From Volvox africanus (taxonomy: Eukaryota; Chlorophyta; Chlorophyceae; Chlamydomonadales; Volvocaceae), in NCBI GenBank assembly GCA_030268105.1, contig BSDZ01000008.1, forward strand, positions 1,612,001 to 1,676,000: a stretch of 64,000 bases of DNA, given 5' to 3'. Shown in pieces: positions 55,001-64,000 of this stretch. The number at the start of each line of letters is the position of its first letter. Within the stretch, counting starts at the first letter, position 1. Below the pieces are notes generated by a model, which was not told the DNA's origin, made no database searches, and saw nothing but the letters and a program-made list of their open reading frames with translations. A program made the position numbers and the translations under genes.

Positions 55001-58000
55001 AACCTCGCTCATCCAGATTGGCTGGCCTGCGATGAAATTAATCAAAATGCCAAAAGCCTCGGTCGCTTGGATCCACCTCGATCAAACCTCAATCAAGCAC
55101 CGCTTCGGCCTTTGGCCTGGCCGTGACACACCGCCCATAAATATCATGTGAATATTTTAAGCTTGAACTTAGCTTTAAATTCGATATTTAATCCAAATGA
55201 TCTTGTTTTTCTGTACAGTTAACTAACCCCCGCGATTCATTTTTCCAAATCTATCATTTTATATGTATGTTTCATAAACACAAGGATAGTTGGAGCAGCC
55301 ACTGAGGGGGCGGTTCTAAATGGGCAAAATAAAATAAGAACTATAGCATTAGGATTTCCAGCTCAGTTGCAACTTATTGTACCTGGATTTGGGTTAACAG
55401 GTATTGCGCGTCCGTAGGTGTAGCCCAGCTGGCGACAGGCGATCCGCGCATCGGGGTCGTTGAAGTTGGGTTCGCACACAGCGCCCCACTGCCCTGCGTA
55501 GCACACCTCCAACCGGCCGGCAATCGTTCCCGGCGCGCTCGGTACTCTGCTTGCGTTCAGCTCCAAACGGATTGAACCTGGTTCGGTGCCTAGGGGGGAA
55601 GGGTATCCATAATCGTTACCGTAAGAAAGTGCAGGCAGCTCACGATTCCCCGCAGATGGTGTAGATGAGGCCGATAGGGCTTCGATTTAAGGCGAGGACT
55701 GTACGCATCTTGGGGCGTAGTAAGTAACAAGAGCAATTACCAAGGAAATATAATATCAGACAACCAACCAGATGCAGACATGAATGTATCCAAATCGCCG
55801 TAAGAACTTACACTGCGAAGGGTAGTACGGCACGCCTGGCGCGGCGAAAGGTGTATTGGAACACACCACGCCGGCGTCCGCGCGATGGCTGCAATCGGTT
55901 GAGCCCACGGGGACTTGGATTGGGCAATCCTGCAGCTCGGCTTCGGAGCCATTACAATTTACCTGGAATAGCAGGGCCGGTGGCGGTGACGGTTGTGGTC
56001 GCGGCGACATCAGCGTTTCGACATTATGGAGCGCATAAGGATGGGGACGGCACTGTTGGAGGCCTGTGATACCCGTCAGCTGTCAAATACGTGATACGCT
56101 TTTAACCAAGAATTTGTCAGCATAGCCGGCTGCAATCACCAGCAGTCCTTTACCTCATCGTGCTTAACTTCGAAAACGAAAGATATGATCTTTAACGAGC
56201 TGAAGAGATCTGCCGAATTGTCGTGCAAGTGTGACATGACACTGGGAAAGTGTAACGTCAAAAATCGCGAGCACCAAGGTACAATGAACCTATCGTACAC
56301 ATTCGTACCTGTTGCAACCAGATCTTCATGAGGGCCGGTCCCGGAGGGCTTTGACCGTTAGCAACGACTCCCTTCAGTGCGATGCCGTACTGGAATCCCA
56401 ACTGTCGGCACACAACTGTCGCGTCAAGGTCGTCCCAACCGTCATGGCAGACACTGCAGTGGTCGGTGCATAGCACCAGGGCGGGTGTTGTGCAGGATGG
56501 CCGCAGAGAGTCCGCAGTTATCACCGTGGGCATCGCCTTGCCTTGGCCTAGGAAGAAAACACAGCCGGATCCCATCCATCCAGACAAACACAAACTAAAA
56601 GGTACGCGCACGGGCCGCTGCTTCCCTTCACCGCCGTGCGCCGCAGCCGTGCCCTGTCCACACAGCAAGCGCTGTCGTCCACTCAAGCTCATCCCACACA
56701 GCAATATAAGAACAATCGAACTTACGTTCCCCACCGCCTGCTATGGCAGTACTCCACGCGCCCGGAGCTGCTGTTTAAGTTGTCACGGAGTCGCACGGCA
56801 CCGTCTTCCGTACCTGCGGTACGCAAGTACGGCAATAAAAAACAGGACGATGCGCAACCTTGTTTTCTGTAGCCGCTCTCGGTGTGTTTGTGTGTGTGGG
56901 GGGGGGGGAGGGAGGGAAGAGCAGTGGGGCCCGGGTAAAGGGTGCTGAAGGCGCATACACCGCACGCAGTACGGAAACAGCGATGGCCAAAGCAGAGGCG
57001 GCGCGGATAGGGAAGTATATGAAGATAATGGAGCTAAATGTTGCACGGAGTGCGTGGATTTCCGGGTCAAGGAATCGCATTTTATTTCGCGTTAGAATGA
57101 AATGCTTGTGCGCTGGGAGGTGGTGTACATTTTGGTGCGGGTTATGCGGGTTGTATACAACGCCATGGACCAAGATATCACCGTCAAGAAGGTAATCTCG
57201 GTGTTAATCAGGCTAGGAAAGAGGAACGACTGAACAGACAGATGCAGGTGAGTCCCTTACATCCTAAGCCTCGAGTCCTAAAACCCTGGAACCTTAAGAC
57301 CCATTTCCTTAAATGTCCAATCTGAAGACAATTGCTAACGCATTCAGAACATGAGGAGCATCAGGGAAGCATCCTCAGTGAGGACAGCATGCATGTTGTT
57401 GATCCCTAGGTAAATTTTACTTGGGGATTTTTACCATCCTTAAAATAAGAGATATGTTATCAGCCACAAATTACCCTTCCAAGGGTTTTAGGGATTTATA
57501 AGGATCCCTAATGAACCCCTAAAATCCGTCCAGAACCCCCAAAATCTGGAGGTGGGAAAGCGCACATGGGTAGTAGCCGACTGTACGATTAAAGTCGGTG
57601 ATGCTGGAGGAGCCCACAACCGACGCCGTGTCGCGACATATGACACTCAAGTCGTACATGTCGTGCTGTGAGCAGATAGGGCCCGCGGTCCAATTTGCAT
57701 TTCTTAAAGGCGGACAGTCGAAGATCCTGCGAATGATAGATGGGCAAGTTTGAGTGTAGGAAAAACCCAAAAGAATACTTTTTATTTGGAAATTCAGTCA
57801 TTCAATTCAACCGACCAACCAATTGATCCTGCCTGGTTGACTTGGCCGCCGGCTGGTTTCAACGTGTGCGTGAGTTGGTTGAGTTGGAATTGGATATGAA
57901 GACGTCTTGGCCCAGCCAAGCTAAGATACCAATGGCCGGCTTGCGCCATGCAACATAGTTTTGACACCAAACTGTTCAGGCCATCGCCCCCCAATCTCTG

Positions 58001-61000
58001 ACCCCATCCACACGTGTACGACAACTGGGAATTGATTGTACATCGATGGACCTCACCCTAAATCCGTTCTGGATCCAGCCGTAAATCCATAACACAGCCG
58101 TACATACCCGGTCTCGTTTCCCGCGCAATTCAGTTCAAGCCAGGCGCTTTGTCTTGGATCTGGTGGATTGAAGAACGAAGGGACCACCCAACTGCCGTTC
58201 TTGAACCCTAAGTTCCTTCGTACGGCACAGGAACATCGTATATGTACGGTACCATTCATTAGGGAGCATTACTATGGAGCGGGGCACTTTGGTTCGGTGC
58301 ACTGGATGGGGTGGGTGGTGAGACGTGGTGACTTGATATTCTCATGTCCAGTTCTCATGTTGCAGCCCCCTGACACTGGCTTTCCTTCACCTTGCCCTTC
58401 AGATCGAGATCTTCCGAAAGAAGCTAAAATCTAAATTCCTGGTAGATGAGGCCAAAGGCTTCTCTCATAAATAAGGCTACTTTAGCTGCTCGCGGCTTTT
58501 AATCAGGCACATTCAGACCCAGAATCTGATTCGGTGAAGCGCAGATACGCGCAGACCTAGATAATTTAAATCTAAACCTGTATCCCGGATCAAGATCCGG
58601 ATTCGAACCCGGCGCCCACCTGCAAACGACCCTGGCGTTCAGGTTATTGAAGGCGGCTGTGCTGCATACCGTTCCCCAAACGCCGTTGTTGCAAATCTCT
58701 GAAATTAAAAAAACGGCGTGGCGCGAAATGACATCAGCGGCGATGTGAGCAGAGCAGCCATGCATTTTACATCTTTTACCAAGTGTTTTCAATGGCATTG
58801 CGGATTGGTTGACGTTAATGACGGTTTTTACAGCTACGGCCTCAACGCAAATTCGGATGAATGATAAAGCATGCGTCGATTATTGGTTTCCACCCATTCT
58901 GCGCCCCCCCCCCTTACCAACTCGCCCAGCGCCATAAGTCGATGATGCCACTAACCGCAAGAGTCCCACCACGTCACCTGCAACACAAAAGTACGACGCG
59001 GAAAAGTACGATGATAATCCGACAGTTTTCGGATCGGTTAGAGAGTTGAGTCTGTTTTACACCTCTTAGTCGAAGGAAGCAATGTGAAAGAGGCAGCTGT
59101 ACCCAAATACCAAATAGAACAGCAAAGCACATCATGAACAGGAATATAGTCACAGAACCTAGCCCCATCCAGTGTCACTCACACGCCTCGCCGATGTAAG
59201 ATGGCTGTACAGCAGGCGTCATGGGCGGCGCGCTTGGTATGGCATTGTACGGTGAATCCGGTTTCCAGAGCCAGCGGCTAAGGCTAGCGAAATGAATGGC
59301 ATCAATGGGCGTCCAGACGGTGTAGTCCTGGAAGTACATGCCACTATTGGGTCCGCCACTTAGGACGCCCAGGATGTGGTAATCCGACAAATCATAGATC
59401 GCAGATCCGGATTGACCGCCCACCGTGTAACACCAGTTAATGGGCTGCACAATGGGATTGCAGGCATTGCTGGTGTAGTAGCAGTCGTCGCCTGCAATGT
59501 GTTAGTGTTTGCGCTGCTTGTGTTTTAGGTTAGGGTTACGGTGCGTGGGTTTACTTGTTAATGGGAAATGGAGGTCCCGGATAAATATGGGTGGTTACTT
59601 TACGGTAATTTTAACAGGAACAACGGAAATCAAAATCCTAGGAATGGCTAATACCTTGAAAACTGCGGTAAAGCCTGAGATGCTCGCATCGGTATGAGTA
59701 AGGGCAAGGGGCTTACATTTCTGGACGTAGAAGCCGTTTCGGTCGTACGGATAGCCGCAGGTTTGAGCCTTCGGGTAATCGACCTGCCGTACGCACGGGA
59801 GATGGGGGAGGCGGGGAAGTAACAAAGTAGTACAGATCCAAGAATGGAGACATACATACATACACCAGAACTAGAAGATAATTTATTTTTTTGTATTTAC
59901 TGTCTGTTGATTCAACCGGCTGTAATTTGCGGCTGCCAGCTGTCGCCAAAGTTAGCAACCTTCAAACTTAAATTGCCCTTTCCTGGACCAACTGCCGTAC
60001 CCAATGCCGTACCTTCGTACACGAGAACTTGATGCCCATGTAACTCAAAGTTGGCGTTGTCATCCGTATGAGCGCAATGTCGAAGTAATTGACACCGTCC
60101 TTATCTATCCTACAGCTCGGAAAGAAACGCAGCAGAACAAAGATGAATTGAATACGAACTACTAAAACTCATATACTATTACTTTTTATACTTTATGACC
60201 TTAGCATAAATTAGGATACAAATAAATGAATTGGCCCGTATCAATTATCACATGAAAAATGTAATAGCAGCTTAAATGGCGGCTGGATGGGGCGGGCCGG
60301 TGACTCGGTGTGTTTTTCCCGTTGTTACCTTAGTCTTCCACCGCCCTCCCTCCCTGCGCTTGCCTCAATCGCTAGACCCTGTCAGCAAGGAAGCCCGAGC
60401 CGGCTAAGGAGACCCCGGCGGGTCCATGGGAACAGAGGAGCAGGTGCTACGTGGAAACGCACCCCGAACCCCGCCACCGCCCCCTAAGAGCGAGGAGCCA
60501 TGTACCTGGGGTATTCCGCTCGGTAGAAAGTTACATAGTAAAACTTGACAATGCCTTGAGGGGCGATATAACCAGCCTGCGCGATGTTGTGAATGTGTAT
60601 GTGTGGAGAGGATCGGGGAGGGGACGAGAGAGGAGGGAGGGGAGGGGAGGGGGAAACAAGGGTACGTGATCCTCGTGAATCAAACTCATAGCGGCAAAAA
60701 GGGTTACACTCATGTATGGTGTACTGCAAAAGAACATACAGATATCCTCCGAAACCGGAAAGATGAAAATAAAGCTGCGCAGCTGCGCAGTTCAATACGC
60801 CAACCCGTAGCCACAACTGAGCAATAGCACGACGTGCGACGTCCAAGGAAAGAGAGAAAGAGAAAAAGAGAAAAAGAGAAAAAGAGAAAAATATATAGAG
60901 ATGAATATCCAGCCATGGGCTGTGTGTGTGTGTGTGTGTGTGTGTGTGTCGCAAGGCAACCATTAGGCGCACACTTACTTCTGTTCTTCTATGATGGGTC

Positions 61001-62923
61001 CATCCCAGTGAATCATAGGCCTTATGTGCTTAGCTCATGCTGTGCAAGCAATCACTAAGTTCTGTTGCAACTAAATGCCCTCAGCGATTCAGAGTTCAAA
61101 AGTTTGAAGGGTTTGGAGGGTCTCAATCCTAAAACCCTAAAAGGGGGTCTTTCCCTCAATACTCAGAAGGAAACTGTGTAAGTGGGTATCCCCTGGATGG
61201 TTGATAATGTATGATGCGATTGTTGTGGCATGTGAGTTGGCAGGGAGAAGAGTTATTTGCGCAGATGATTCCGGGTGTCATTGATTCCAATGAACGACGG
61301 TGGTGAGCGCTAAATCCAACAAATATATGCTGAAGTCGATAGAGGCGATGTGAATGGCTATCTAGCGGCAGCAGGGAGAAGCAGGCCTCCGCACCATGCA
61401 AATGTAATGTCGTACCTTCCCCGGTGTGAAGGTAAAATCCCTGTAGCCTGTGCCTCCGGTGACATTGAAGACGCAATGACCCGCGGTGAGGACGTCATAC
61501 CGTGATATCCACGTGCCTGTGCGTCGTACAAGGTGTTTGATATCATGACTTCAATAAGACTGCAATACGCAAGCACCCTCCCTCCCTCCCTCCCTCCCTC
61601 CCTCCACCCGAGCGGGGTACAGTTGGCACCTGAACAGATGTGTGCGTTGCCCGACGTACGGAACATAAGCTGACCAATGGTACGGTACGGCCACGCCAAC
61701 ACCTCCGCTGGATACCGGTCGTCGATTAGCTGTCGTCGCCGTCGCCACCTCCGCCCCAGCTGCCGCCCCTGCACTGAACCCCCGGCTGCGCCGCCGTCGT
61801 CGCCTTCCTTCGCTCCGCCTCCCAAATATTCATCCATATCTTCTTGAGCTCGTCTCCTCCTGCTGACGGGTTCTGAGGGGTCGACCTCCGTCGAGGGCTG
61901 CGATTCAGCTGTAGCCGCTTCCGCGACGGCGGCAGCAGCCGCAGCTACTTCTGCGTCATCCCCGACTCGGCTCTCAGATTCACCTGACGTCGGAAGATTA
62001 TTAAGGTCCAGATTCAACGGCCGGATCTCCAAAAACACAGCCCCATCAGCAGTGACACGAATTGCGCGAACCGTCAATGTGTTTGGCAGCATCGCATCAT
62101 TGCTGGCTCCATTCATAGTGCTGTCACTACTACTACTGCTGCTGCTGCTGCTACTGCTGCTACTGGAGGTGCTACTGTTAATGGTACTGCTGCTGCTACC
62201 GCTGCTGCCTCCACCGCCGCTTGCGGCCATCCTGTGCACATCAGGGGCCCCACCCCGGGCAATCAGAATGCATGGAGGAGGAAGGCAGGAAATGACGGAC
62301 AATGTTGGAGTTGGAGGAGGGGCAGGCTGGGGGAAAAGTAGGAGGGAAGGATGAAAGGGGGGATAAGATGAGTATCCTCGTCTGATGCGGTTACAAAGCC
62401 GAAAGCCACATGGAAACGGTTGAAAGGAAGGAGGTGGTGCGTGATTTTCGCAGGAGGAAGATCACAGGCGCCAAGTACCGATCCCAACCCGTCCAAACAT
62501 CTGACCGACGCTTACACACCGCTTTCCCCCTTTAACTCCAGATTGCTAGCCGAAACCCGCACACACGCACGTATACACTTACACACGTACCCACGTACCC
62601 ACGTACACGGACAACATCCTTGCAAAACCCCCATCCAATCATCCACACGGCACTTACGAGAGGCGCCCAACGAACCCCGATGAGCCGGCACCCGTCGGTG
62701 CCGAGTCGAGCATCCTCGCGTGTCCTACGTACGCTAACCCTTCACCCGCGAAACGCGTAGTGACTTCCTCCGCATCAAATAAGTCTATAGACGCGCTCCG
62801 GACACCCTCTGATGGGGTATTGGAAACCGATTCTACAGCTGAATCCAGTGACGCCACAGCCGTGACGCCCGGCAAATGCAGTGACCTGGAAAGGGTATCC
62901 GATACTGCGAGCATCCCATACAT
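41999..62923 (-). CDS. Giant modular protein: trypsin-like protease, SRCR repeats, proline-rich linker, SRCR repeats
   Basis: About 25 exons over 21 kb read as one minus-strand gene. N-terminal exons encode a poly-Ser stretch and a serine protease; about five SRCR domains follow (58.98 to 47.7 kb), then a 900-residue SP/PPP exon (45001-about 47737), then two SRCR domains and the stop TAG (41999-42001). Checked in-phase joins include 62656/62231, 61634/61510, 60506/60111, 59717/59486, 59190/58985, 45001/44762, 44612/44430, 44219/43525, 43387/42779 and 42582/42068. SRCR domains are extracellular Cys-rich modules, and algae have many such proteins of unknown ligand; a secreted or surface matrix protein is inferred. 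I found no clear signal peptide, so the 5' end is probably upstream of 62923. It could also be two genes split near 48-52 kb, where one expected SRCR exon is missing. Confidence 0.75.
42255..42345. repeat. (ACAG)n/(GATA)n microsatellite in an SRCR-gene intron
   Basis: Interleaved ACAGACAG, GATAGATAG and ACTGACTG units over 90 bp. Confidence 0.9.
42582..44762 (-). other. C-terminal SRCR domains 6 and 7 (exons)
   Basis: Exons 44612-44762 and 44219-44430 encode one SRCR domain ([69 protein letters not shown]). Exons 43387-43525, 42582-42779 and 41999-42068 encode the last ([67 protein letters not shown]). All carry the standard V-R-L-V-G start, WGTVC-W, VCRQLGY and final C positions. Splice phases agree, so this end of the gene looks intact. 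Confidence 0.9.
43236..43256. repeat. Short telomere-like motif
   Basis: AAACCCTAAAACCCTAAAA holds two CCCTAAA-type units; a similar pair lies at 61126-61141. Two units are too few to call an interstitial telomere. Confidence 0.35.
45001..47737 (-). other. Proline-rich exon of the SRCR gene
   Basis: A single exon of about 2.7 kb encodes roughly 900 residues of [14 protein letters not shown] and SPLPPPPP repeats, typical of hydroxyproline-rich volvocine cell-wall and matrix proteins (for example pherophorin rods). It begins with the SRCR-like end DIGVRCF and finishes YIYVDP, whose T joins GC of the next exon to restore a Cys. The donor is GTACGATGG (minus, from 45000). The complementary strand shows long Gly-rich and Ala-rich frames that are by-products. 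Confidence 0.88.
46441..47250. repeat. Tandem and duplicated minisatellite inside the proline-rich exon
   Basis: The exon core is built of 24-bp units (GGCGGCGGCGATGGTGATGG type). A block of about 180 bp at 46441-46620 recurs nearly unchanged at 47071-47250, giving a higher-order duplication 630 bp apart. Confidence 0.8.
48066..48180. repeat. (CATGT)n-like microsatellite
   Basis: ATGTCATGTCATACCTCATG-type pentanucleotide units, partly degenerated to CATCTCATCTTAT, between the fifth SRCR second-half exon and the proline-rich exon. Confidence 0.85.
48240..48393 (-). other. Second half of SRCR domain 5 (exon)
   Basis: The acceptor GGCTTAG precedes an exon reading [20 protein letters not shown] and [15 protein letters not shown]. 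This is the second half of an SRCR domain (LGF, internal C, D-L-C). Its first base completes an Arg codon, so the previous exon must end in a C-AG. No such exon is visible between here and 52375. Confidence 0.8.
48868..48894. repeat. (AT)n microsatellite at the fragment boundary
   Basis: About 13 AT units directly at the end of the minus-strand transposase fragment, possibly marking a junction between foreign and host DNA. Confidence 0.85.
48898..49037 (-). pseudogene. Bacterial IS256-type transposase fragment, minus copy
   Basis: Reads [20 protein letters not shown] then [19 protein letters not shown] and VSYKD. This is the highly conserved second-D region of IS256/Mutator-type bacterial transposases (CVDGLKGFP, then Q-CIVH-RNS). 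The frame runs into an (AT)n tract. The first 65 bp (48973-49037) are repeated in inverted orientation at 49224-49290. The DNA is AT-rich, unlike neighbouring host exons. Confidence 0.9.
49103..49292 (+). pseudogene. Bacterial IS256-type transposase fragment, plus copy
   Basis: Reads [40 protein letters not shown] and [19 protein letters not shown], then breaks off. It covers the part of the transposase just before and overlapping the minus copy at 48898-49037. Together they span a continuous piece of the family with a 65-bp overlap, as if one gene had been cut, inverted and partly duplicated. Confidence 0.9.
49300..49552 (+). pseudogene. tkt: Bacterial transketolase fragment (pyrimidine-binding domain)
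   Basis: Reads [40 protein letters not shown] and [19 protein letters not shown]. This is the central transketolase region that includes the catalytic Glu (GVREHAM) and the thiamine-site MTHDSIG-GEDGPTH. About 80 residues of the roughly 650-residue enzyme are present, with no start or end. It fits bacterial transketolases with AT-biased codons. The following TGA and the next fragment show it is truncated. Confidence 0.93.
49535..49762 (+). pseudogene. Bacterial IS1-type transposase fragment
   Basis: Reads [37 protein letters not shown] and [13 protein letters not shown]. These are the DEQW and YTDGWG-Y blocks of IS1-family transposases (InsB-like DDE domain), about 70 residues. It joins the transketolase piece within a few bases, in a different frame. 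The end runs into TAATATAATAACAT-type AT-rich DNA. Confidence 0.9.
49763..51515. other. AT-rich and unassigned DNA within the split SRCR intron
   Basis: 49763-50000 is very AT-rich with TTATTA and ATAATA runs and could be more foreign DNA. 50178-50203 is an (AT)n tract. 50805-50845 holds three copies of a CTTAAACCAGG-type 13-mer. From about 50000 on, base composition is closer to host DNA. No protein family was recognised and no SRCR exon was seen. Confidence 0.4.
51516..51990. repeat. 470-bp foldback element
   Basis: Left arm (51516 to about 51735) and right arm (about 51770 to 51990) are inverted copies, both ending outward in AAGCTTTGGCCAATGTAG-type sequence. Arms are about 215 bp and highly similar; the right arm has a small insertion near GATATGACG. 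The loop holds a second palindrome, AAATACCGATCGGTATTT (51714-51731). It is AT-rich like the bacterial fragments 2 kb to its left. A MITE-like or foldback transposon, or more foreign DNA, are alternatives. Confidence 0.88.
51599..51688 (+). CDS. Possible small hydrophobic peptide in the foldback arm
   Basis: A 29-codon frame reads [20 protein letters not shown] followed by nine residues and TAG. The hydrophobic run ending LFVASC looks like a bacterial lipoprotein signal with lipobox, but there is no mature protein. No ribosome-binding site is evident, and its position in an arm means an inverted copy exists at about 51830-51919 on minus. Chance is quite possible. Confidence 0.2.
   Translation: MMVLIIISIVVTLVLFVASCATTPFTLLA
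53303..53660. repeat. Foldback (MITE-like) element in an SRCR intron
   Basis: Arms of about 135 bp (53324-53460 and 53524-53657) pair in inverted orientation. A 17-mer TTGAGGAAGCAGCTCTG occurs three times directly (53303, 53412, 53493) and once inverted (near 53558). It is AT-rich with no coding capacity. Confidence 0.88.
54560..54757 (+). repeat. Dispersed repeat, copy 3
   Basis: The longest copy of the family also seen at 16484-16636 and 27341-27535, here in an intron of the SRCR gene. It starts with GGAGTTGACGCCTTAGATGA and ends CCTATCCTACACACA. Confidence 0.85.
59184..62231 (-). other. Trypsin-like serine protease module (exons)
   Basis: Six in-phase exons build a chymotrypsin-fold protease. 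The first exon (about 61634-62231) starts MAASGGG, has a poly-Ser run and acidic/Ala-rich linkers, and ends [15 protein letters not shown]. The next (about 61424-61510) gives [15 protein letters not shown] with the catalytic His. 60506-60576 follows. The exon at about 60012-60111 gives YFDIALIRM with the catalytic Asp. 59717-59784 gives [13 protein letters not shown]. The last (about 59184-59486) gives [16 protein letters not shown] with the catalytic Ser. All three catalytic residues are present, so an active secreted protease is plausible. Its fusion upstream of SRCR domains recalls animal SRCR proteases, which carry the protease at the other end. Confidence 0.88.
62100..62200 (-). repeat. 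Coding poly-Ser (AGC/AGT)n run
   Basis: An interrupted trinucleotide repeat encoding about 15 consecutive Ser near the start of the protease exon. Confidence 0.85.
62656..62923 (-). other. First identified exon of the protease-SRCR gene
   Basis: Ends with a consensus donor (CTC TC/GTAAGT) that joins in phase to the next exon at 62231 (TC plus G gives Ser). It reads [20 protein letters not shown], then [20 protein letters not shown]. An ATG at 62923 could start it, but the sequence is not a signal peptide, and an acceptor-like CTCGCAG just downstream of that ATG suggests an earlier exon exists. Confidence 0.6.
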
Positions 62924-63125
62924 ACCAGGGCCGGGTGATGGGGGTTACACGGCACGGCACGGCACGACACGACACGTGACATGCCGTACCTATAATTGCT
63001 CGACGTGATAGTAAATATGGCATCTCTCTGCTCGGTAACCATGAAAGGGTTTGTCCGGAAGGGCAACGAGTATGCAACTGTGTGTGTATGTTCTATTCTC
63101 TGACCCTGAGTGAGGGTTTGTTGTA

Positions 63126-63197
63126 GCGGTGGCGGTGGCGGTGGCGGTGGCGGTGGCGGTGGCGGTGGCGGTGGCGGTGGCGGTGGCGGTGGCGGTG
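63126..63197. repeat. (GGTGGC)n hexanucleotide array
   Basis: Twelve near-perfect GGTGGC units. Confidence 0.95.
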
Positions 63198-63535
63198 TAA
63201 AAAGGTGGTCGTGGTGTTTTTGGCGGATGGCTGTGGTGTCCTTAACCCTAAGTGAAGGTATCCGTGAACGGTGACACCACTGGGCTGTGCACATGGCAGG
63301 TGGGCCTGATATGATAGACGAGAGTAGGCGATGATACGGGATCACGGCTTGCAAATTACATCTGGTCGCAAGAGTAAGAAAATGAAAATATGCAGCTCTG
63401 GCCACTGTCTGGCACTGGTGCTAGTGCGCATACTGTTAATTGTCGGTTCCACCTGAGGCGCTGTGACGATGGCAAGACTATTGCTGCCGCATCTCATGCA
63501 CCTCCGGTTTCGGGGGTCCACTGTCCATGGTCCGC

Positions 63536-63672
63536 TGCTACTGCTGCTGCTACTGCTGCTGCTGTTGATGCGACTGCTGCTGCTACTGCTGCTGCTATTG
63601 CGACTACTGCTGCTACGGCTGCTGCTACTGCTGCTACTGCTGCTCCTACTGCTGCTCCTACTGCTGCTGCGA
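63536..63672. repeat. Interrupted (CTG)n triplet array
   Basis: About 135 bp of CTG with CTA, TTG and CGA interruptions, reading as poly-Leu, poly-Ala or poly-Ser depending on frame; no sign that it is coding. Confidence 0.9.
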
Positions 63673-64000
63673 CGTACACGTCCACACCCAGACGGACTCA
63701 GCACGTAGCTCCTTCCTCTCTTCCCCTTTTGCAGGGGCCCAGCACTTTTCAATAGCTGTGGCGGTGTGCCATGGCCACACGTGCCATCCCCACACCATGA
63801 TAAAGCTCAGTACACCTACGCTGTACGGCTTTCCTGCAAGCTGTACCTGTACAGTGCTGTCGCAAGAGCTGTGGAGGGCTACCTGGATTCTTTTTTTTTG
63901 GAAGACCGCACCTGAAATACGGATATTCCTTCCGTACATGTGATTGTATATGTATATGTGATTTATGTTCATTACTTATTGATGCGAAAATCCTCGTTGT

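Larger units (their letters stand above)
52376..59190 (-). other. SRCR domains 1 to 5 (exon block)
   Basis: Domain 1: [16 protein letters not shown] (58.95 kb), [12 protein letters not shown] (58.7), [19 protein letters not shown] (58.2), [12 protein letters not shown] (57.7). Domain 2: [20 protein letters not shown] (56.4), [13 protein letters not shown] and DAGVVC (55.9). Domain 3: [30 protein letters not shown] (55.5), [11 protein letters not shown] (55.0). Domain 4: [32 protein letters not shown] (54.2), QLGFTSGR (53.75), [15 protein letters not shown] (53.2), GVICTNS (52.7). Domain 5 first half: [21 protein letters not shown], donor GTGCGT (52.4). Phases agree where checked (58985 to 57735). 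Domain 3 lacks some standard positions. Confidence 0.82.
62924..64000. other. Right edge of window: microsatellite-rich, no gene assigned
   Basis: Contains (CGGCA)n at 62950-62975, (GGTGGC)n at 63126-63197 and an interrupted (CTG)n with CTA units at 63536-63672. The upstream part of the protease-SRCR gene may extend through here. Open frames in the triplet arrays are artefacts. Confidence 0.5.

Overview
The window looks like nuclear DNA from a volvocine green alga, most like Volvox. The evidence is intron-dense genes of ordinary plant and algal families, TGTAA-type polyadenylation signals, very abundant microsatellites, and a long SP/PPP-rich exon of the volvocine cell-wall/matrix kind joined to SRCR domains. 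The species is an inference.

Layout. 521-14651 is a decayed DNA transposon of the Plavaka/CACTA-like type with 110-bp terminal inverted repeats and an ATG target duplication. It carries a 2.5-kb internal palindrome. A Ty3/gypsy chromovirus-type retrotransposon (4384-11863, 830-bp LTRs, GGCCA target duplication) is inserted in its transposase. 14652-16190 holds more transposon-end debris. Next come four housekeeping genes: a CYP40 cyclophilin-TPR gene (minus, 13 exons, 368 codons), ribosomal protein eL20/L18a (plus, divergent from CYP40), a plastid GIY-YIG + CGFS monothiol glutaredoxin (plus, GRXS16 type), and a plastid/cyanobacterial-type Ser/Thr kinase with a C-terminal hydrophobic domain (minus, at least 15 exons). 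For these I assembled exons by hand, and splice phases agree throughout. 36875-41998 has no recognisable gene but contains a perfect-looking 70-nt hairpin and a 660-bp (CGTN)n array.

41999-about 62923 (minus) reads as one very large modular gene: Ser-rich N-terminus, trypsin-like protease with His, Asp and Ser all present, about five SRCR domains, a 2.7-kb proline-rich exon, and two more SRCR domains. Inside the intron that splits the fifth SRCR domain (about 48394-52375) lies the most unusual part of the window. It is an AT-rich mosaic of bacterial coding fragments: an IS256-type transposase present twice in opposite orientation, a transketolase core, and an IS1-type transposase, followed by a 470-bp foldback element. 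This looks like scrambled DNA from a bacterial (Rickettsiales-like) endosymbiont built into the nuclear genome. The SRCR exon expected within that stretch could not be found, so the insertion may have broken the gene.

The genes do not form a functional cluster. The shared theme is heavy remodelling by mobile and foreign DNA. All calls come from reading the sequence; no database search was run.
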